Below are positions 23,208 through 26,013 of a stretch of 26,013 nucleotides of DNA, piece after piece (within the stretch, counting starts at the first letter, position 1; the number at the start of each line of letters is the position of its first letter). Both the position numbers and the translations under genes were made by a program. Source of the DNA: an uncultured Bacilli bacterium (GTDB taxonomy: Bacteria > Bacillota_I > Bacilli_A > RF39 > UBA660); contig CAKORS010000006.1 of assembly GCA_934101605.1 (NCBI GenBank), positions 1 to 26,013 on the forward strand, in the 5' to 3' direction. The notes beneath the pieces were generated by a model. The model saw nothing but the letters and a program-made list of their open reading frames with translations, was not told the DNA's origin and did no database searches.

Positions 23208-24113
23208 TTATTTTCTTCTTGTTCTTGGTTTAATTATATCTTCTTGCTTTTTAATGGTATGCTCTTCTAATGGTAATTGTATTACATGCATTCTTCCCTC
23301 ATGCTCTTTTTTTCCATGTAATCTATATTCTATGCATAATAAGCTTTCTTTATTTATAGATAACACTTTTACTTGAGTTGATCTTCCATCAATATGTAAT
23401 TTCAATATATTTCCTGGAGTTAACTCATGTTTTTCTTCATTATTTTTTACGTGTTTATTACTCTTTTCTAAAGTTTTTGTATGTCTTATTGTTTTTAGTA
23501 TTTCTAAAAATTCTTCATTTCTAAAACTTCCTTCATATTTTATTTTGGTATTAATATTGGAAGGAATCTTTCTTATATATTTATACCTGCAATTATCAAT
23601 ATTTATAGGAAGATATTCATTTTCATTTTTGTTTTGTCTTTGTAAGATATATGCTGTTATATTATTGTTAGAATTATCTATTATTACATATGATTTGTTT
23701 TTTTCTGTTCTTACAATATCCCCTGGTTTAAAAAATATTGGATATTTTTCTATATTTTCTAATATATATTGTTTTAATTCTGAGTAATTATCAGAAAGTG
23801 GTAATCTTTTTCTTATTTCTTGTTTTTCACTATAAGTTAATTTAGAAGCAAGAGATGATATTTGATCTTTTTTAAGTGTATCTATTCTTTTAATTGTTAC
23901 TGTTGTTATTTTATCAAGTTCATCTTTTTTAATAATGTAATTTGTTCTAAAAGGCTTATATTTATTATATTGTGATGTGCAATTTAAGGCTTTATAGCTA
24001 TCTTCTTCTTTATCATAGCCCAATATAACAAACGGCCTATTATTGTGTTTATCTTCTACTCCATCAAAATCTGTCTTGCCCCAAATGATATCTCCAAATT
24101 CAAGTTTTTCCAT
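23208..24113 (-). CDS. PemK/MazF-like multi-barrel protein
   Basis: A 301-residue protein. Its N-terminus (FGDIIWGKTDFDGVEDKHNN then RPFVILGYD) follows the PemK/MazF pattern GDI...-..RP.VIL of ribonuclease toxins and related SH3-like barrels. Two more segments open in a similar way: FKPGDIVRTEKNKSYVII near residue 126 and LTPGNILKLHIDGRSTQV near residue 231. It therefore looks like three barrel-like units joined by charged helices. Basic residues are abundant and the tail is IKPRTRRK. No antitoxin gene is adjacent. It may bind RNA or be a solitary PemK-like protein rather than a classical toxin. It has its own promoter and terminator. Confidence 0.6.
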   Translation of the reverse strand: MEKLEFGDIIWGKTDFDGVEDKHNNRPFVILGYDKEEDSYKALNCTSQYNKYKPFRTNYIIKKDELDKITTVTIKRIDTLKKDQISSLASKLTYSEKQEIRKRLPLSDNYSELKQYILENIEKYPIFFKPGDIVRTEKNKSYVIIDNSNNNITAYILQRQNKNENEYLPINIDNCRYKYIRKIPSNINTKIKYEGSFRNEEFLEILKTIRHTKTLEKSNKHVKNNEEKHELTPGNILKLHIDGRSTQVKVLSINKESLLCIEYRLHGKKEHEGRMHVIQLPLEEHTIKKQEDIIKPRTRRK

Positions 24114-24131
24114 ATTATGTCACCCGGCATA

Positions 24132-24160
24132 ATTATATACTAAAAAATATTTTTGGTCAA
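24132..24160 (-). promoter_or_regulatory. Promoter of the PemK-like gene
   Basis: TTGACC (24155-24160), a 17-base spacer and TATAAT (24132-24137) on the minus strand. The Shine-Dalgarno GGGTG follows the -10 box after only about eight bases, implying a very short leader. Confidence 0.82.
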
Positions 24161-24170
24161 TAAAATTAAA

Positions 24171-24191
24171 AAACTGACCATTGGTCAGTTT
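24171..24191 (-). terminator. Terminator of array copy 1
   Basis: The stem AAACTGACCA / TGGTCAGTTT is followed by TTT on the minus strand. The same hairpin recurs after copies 2 and 3. Confidence 0.8.
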
Positions 24192-24202
24192 CATTATTTT
24201 TA

Positions 24203-24829
24203 CTATTTTGCTGTGGCAAAAACTGTTTCAATAGTAGGAATTGTTACTGTAACATCTGCATCTGGAATTGCTCCAGTTGATGAATAAGTAAGAATAACTG
24301 TTGCAGTTGTTGTTCCTGTAGTTGATGCAATTGTTGCACTTGGAGAAGCTAACTTAGCTGCTGTAGTTGATGTAAAACCTGTTTTATTATCTCCAATTGA
24401 TACTGATCCACTAATTGACTTACAAACATCATCTTTATTTTGTGCTGAACCTGAACAAGTAATCATTGAACCATTAGTGGATAATTTTGTTAAATAAGCT
24501 GTATAAGCACTGGTATTTTTAATTGTTGCTGTACAAGTTATTATATCTCCAGGTTTTGTAAATGTTGCTGTAATTCCGTTCCATGTATGGTCTGTTGCTG
24601 TTCCAGCTGTTGCTGTTGCAGTTGATCCAGTTGATACTGTACAAGCCGCATCATTTTGGAATGTTACTAAATTTCCGAATACTGCATCAGCATCTCCTGC
24701 TTTTGCTGTTGCATTAAATGTTGAAATATTTAGTGTTGCACTAAATGCTGCAAATCCGATTGCTAGTCCTACTACTGCTACTACAAGTCCTACTATAACT
24801 AAAATTTTGAACGTTTTATTCTTTTCCAT
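24203..24829 (-). CDS. TasA/camelysin-like secreted protein, array copy 1
   Basis: 208 residues. One hydrophobic segment (8-29) ends in GFAAFSATLN, a SipW-type signal peptide pattern. The mature part contains FTKPGDIITCTATIKNTSAY (residues 90-109), the KPGD block that recurs in TasA/CalY-like jelly-roll proteins. It has four cysteines (63, 99, 125, 136) and a Thr/Ser/Ala-rich, Lys-poor body, and ends in IPDADVTVTIPTIETVFATAK-type strands. Copies 2 and 3 are paralogues. The likely role is an abundant surface or fibre-forming matrix protein; this rests on the fold pattern and not on a specific match. It has its own promoter, a strong AAGGAGG ribosome binding site and a terminator. Confidence 0.8.
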   Translation of the reverse strand: MEKNKTFKILVIVGLVVAVVGLAIGFAAFSATLNISTFNATAKAGDADAVFGNLVTFQNDAACTVSTGSTATATAGTATDHTWNGITATFTKPGDIITCTATIKNTSAYTAYLTKLSTNGSMITCSGSAQNKDDVCKSISGSVSIGDNKTGFTSTTAAKLASPSATIASTTGTTTATVILTYSSTGAIPDADVTVTIPTIETVFATAK

Positions 24830-24860
24830 TTTATTTTCCTCCTTATTTTCTTACTATTTA

Positions 24861-24889
24861 AATTTACTATAAATATTTAACTTAGTCAA
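24861..24889 (-). promoter_or_regulatory. Promoter of array copy 1
   Basis: TTGACT (24884-24889), a 17-base spacer and TAAATT (24861-24866) on the minus strand. The downstream 5' leader is nearly identical to that of copy 2. Confidence 0.75.
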
Positions 24890-24927
24890 TCGGATTCTTA
24901 TAATATTTACACTTTATTTACAAATAA

Positions 24928-24949
24928 AAAACTGACCATTGGTCAGCTT
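24928..24949 (-). terminator. Terminator of array copy 2
   Basis: The stem CTGACCA / TGGTCAG, with one G-U extension, is followed by T6 on the minus strand. It is the same hairpin as in copy 1. Confidence 0.8.
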
Positions 24950-24951
24950 CA

Positions 24952-25581
24952 TTATTTATTTTTAACTGTGTTAAATATGTAATTTATTGCTGGTATTGAA
25001 ATTGTAACATCTGCATCCGGAATTGGAGCAGATTCAGCATAAGTTATAGTTGTTGTTACAGTGTCTGTATTTCCTGCAGGGATATTAGATGTTGTTATAT
25101 GATGCCAATCTGAATTTGCTGATGTAACAGTTAATCCTTCTGTTGATAAAGTTGTATTTAATGTTACATTACTACAAATTGAAGAGATGTTTTGTGCTGA
25201 TCCTGAGCATGTTATTTTTTTGTCATTTGAAGTTATTTCATAAACATATGCTGTATATGCACTGGCATTTTTTACTTTTGCAGTACATGTTATTACATCT
25301 CCAGGTTTTGTAAATGTTGCTGTTATTCCGCTCCATGTGTGTGCTGTTGCTGTTCCAGCTGTTGCTGTTGCAGTTGATCCTTCACTTACTGTACAAGCTG
25401 CATCATTTTGGAATGTTACTAAATTAGCAAAATTTGCTTCTTCAGAACCTGCTTTTGTTGTTGCATTAAATGTTGAAATATTTAATGTTGCGCTAAATGC
25501 TGCAAATCCTATTGCTAGTCCTACTACTGCTACTATAAGTCCTACTATAACTATTATTTTGAATGTGTTATTTTTATCCAT
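24952..25581 (-). CDS. TasA/camelysin-like secreted protein, array copy 2
   Basis: A 209-residue paralogue of copy 1. The first ~115 residues are nearly identical, including the membrane/signal segment, NLVTFQNDAACTVS and FTKPGDVITCTA. Residues ~120-180 diverge strongly (for example NVTLNTTLSTEGLTVTSANS), and the last ~25 residues converge again (IPDADVTISIPAINYIF). The four cysteines are kept. The nearly identical promoter, leader and terminator show that the whole transcription unit was duplicated. The conserved ends with a variable middle suggest a shared scaffold carrying differing surface faces. Confidence 0.8.
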   Translation of the reverse strand: MDKNNTFKIIVIVGLIVAVVGLAIGFAAFSATLNISTFNATTKAGSEEANFANLVTFQNDAACTVSEGSTATATAGTATAHTWSGITATFTKPGDVITCTAKVKNASAYTAYVYEITSNDKKITCSGSAQNISSICSNVTLNTTLSTEGLTVTSANSDWHHITTSNIPAGNTDTVTTTITYAESAPIPDADVTISIPAINYIFNTVKNK

Positions 25582-25614
25582 ATTTTTCTTTCCTCCTTAT
25601 TTTCTTACTATTTA

Positions 25615-25643
25615 AATTTACTATAAATAATTATCTTAGTCAA
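25615..25643 (-). promoter_or_regulatory. Promoter of array copy 2
   Basis: TTGACT (25638-25643), a 17-base spacer and TAAATT (25615-25620) on the minus strand, as in copy 1. Confidence 0.75.
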
Positions 25644-25683
25644 TTATATTTTATTAGTTTTTACATTTTATTTACAATAAAAA

Positions 25684-25704
25684 AAACTGACCAATGGCCA
25701 GTTT
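25684..25704 (-). terminator. Terminator of array copy 3
   Basis: The stem AAACTGGCCA / TGGTCAGTTT on the minus strand, with one G-U pair, is followed by TTT. Confidence 0.75.
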
Positions 25705-25715
25705 GCTTTCTTTTA

Positions 25716-26013
25716 TTATTTTGCTGTTGCAAATACTGTTTGGATAGTAGGAATTGTTACTGTAACATCTGCATCTGGGATTGCTCCACCTTCAGCATAA
25801 GTTAAAACTAATGTTGCTGTTGCTGTTCCAGTTGTTGCAGCTAATTGACTAGTAGTTCCTAATGTTGGAGTTACTGCTGAACTTGAAATAGCTAATTTAC
25901 TATCTGATAAAGTAAGATTTGCACTCATAGCAGAACATACTGCATCTTTATTAGAAGCTGCTCCAGCACAAGTGATTTTTGCACTATCAACAGTGCTTAA
26001 TCCTGTTAAGTAT
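25716..26013 (-). CDS. TasA/camelysin-like secreted protein, array copy 3 (N-terminus outside window)
   Basis: The frame stays open from the stop at 25716 to the window edge, so the ATG at 25928 is internal and not the start. The visible 98 or so residues match the C-terminal half of copies 1 and 2: KITCAGAASNKDAVC aligns with MITCSGSAQNKDDVC of copy 1, including both cysteines. A variable part follows, then IPDADVTVTIPTIQTVFATAK-type strands nearly identical to copy 1. The array therefore extends beyond the window. Confidence 0.8.
   Translation of the reverse strand, partial: YLTGLSTVDSAKITCAGAASNKDAVCSAMSANLTLSDSKLAISSSAVTPTLGTTSQLAATTGTATATLVLTYAEGGAIPDADVTVTIPTIQTVFATAK

Noticed and set aside
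25716..25928. Stand-alone 70-residue gene starting at ATG 25928
   Set aside because: The frame is open upstream to the window edge and aligns there with paralogues 1 and 2, so the ATG is internal to a partial gene.
1..26013. CRISPR array or complete insertion sequence
   Set aside because: No regularly spaced direct repeats and no transposase gene or terminal inverted repeats were found.

Overview
The window is very AT-rich and is read almost entirely on the minus strand, with a single plus-strand gene (6428-6820). The gene set (mraZ-rsmH-ftsL-class B PBP, MraY, FtsW, a HelD-like helicase, TasA/camelysin-like and WxL/DUF11 surface proteins), strong AGGAGG-type ribosome binding sites and TTGACA/TATAAT-type promoters point to a low-GC Firmicutes/Bacilli-type bacterium. 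It may be one of the uncultured gut Erysipelotrichia/RF39-like lineages. Tryptophan is encoded by TGG and TGA serves as a stop, so this is not a Mycoplasma code. The assignment is inference; no rRNA or tRNA gene is present to support it.

Layout, from the right end in the direction of transcription. At 26013-24203 there is a tandem array of at least three paralogous single-TM, TasA/camelysin-like secreted proteins. The array units share a terminator hairpin, and the two complete copies share the same promoter. Next comes a PemK/MazF-like barrel protein (24113-23208). A division operon follows: mraZ, rsmH, ftsL, a PBP2B-like transpeptidase, a diacylglycerol-kinase-family lipid kinase and trpS (23064-17364). 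It has a recognisable promoter, three 10-bp-spaced MraZ-type boxes, and a terminator over the trpS stop codon. Then come a HelD-like helicase with a structured leader, a two-gene unit of an atypical HGD kinase and a Doc-like Fic protein with its own promoter, and a nucleotidyltransferase (13632-12721).

The stretch 12660-6371 looks like an accessory insert. It holds a signal-less pectate-lyase-like/Ig-like/WxL adhesin, an 840-bp gene-free stretch, a tight three-gene operon and a signal-less DUF11 protein. The operon encodes an archaeal-type methionine adenosyltransferase, an alanyl-tRNA-synthetase-like core enzyme and an S51 dipeptidase-like protein. The stretch is flanked by two direct copies of a 21-bp sequence that carries promoter and Shine-Dalgarno signals.

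After it the dcw cluster resumes with a SpoVD-like PBP, mraY and ftsW (6346-2241). murE and murD, which sit between these genes in Bacillus, are missing. The left end is a MarR regulator translationally coupled to one half of a probable heterodimeric ABC exporter that runs off the window.

The most promising undescribed system is the MAT / AlaRS-like / S51 operon at 7014-9955. It looks like a small-molecule or aminoacyl-transfer pathway rather than housekeeping. Second are the HGD kinase plus Doc-like Fic pair and the tandem TasA-like array.
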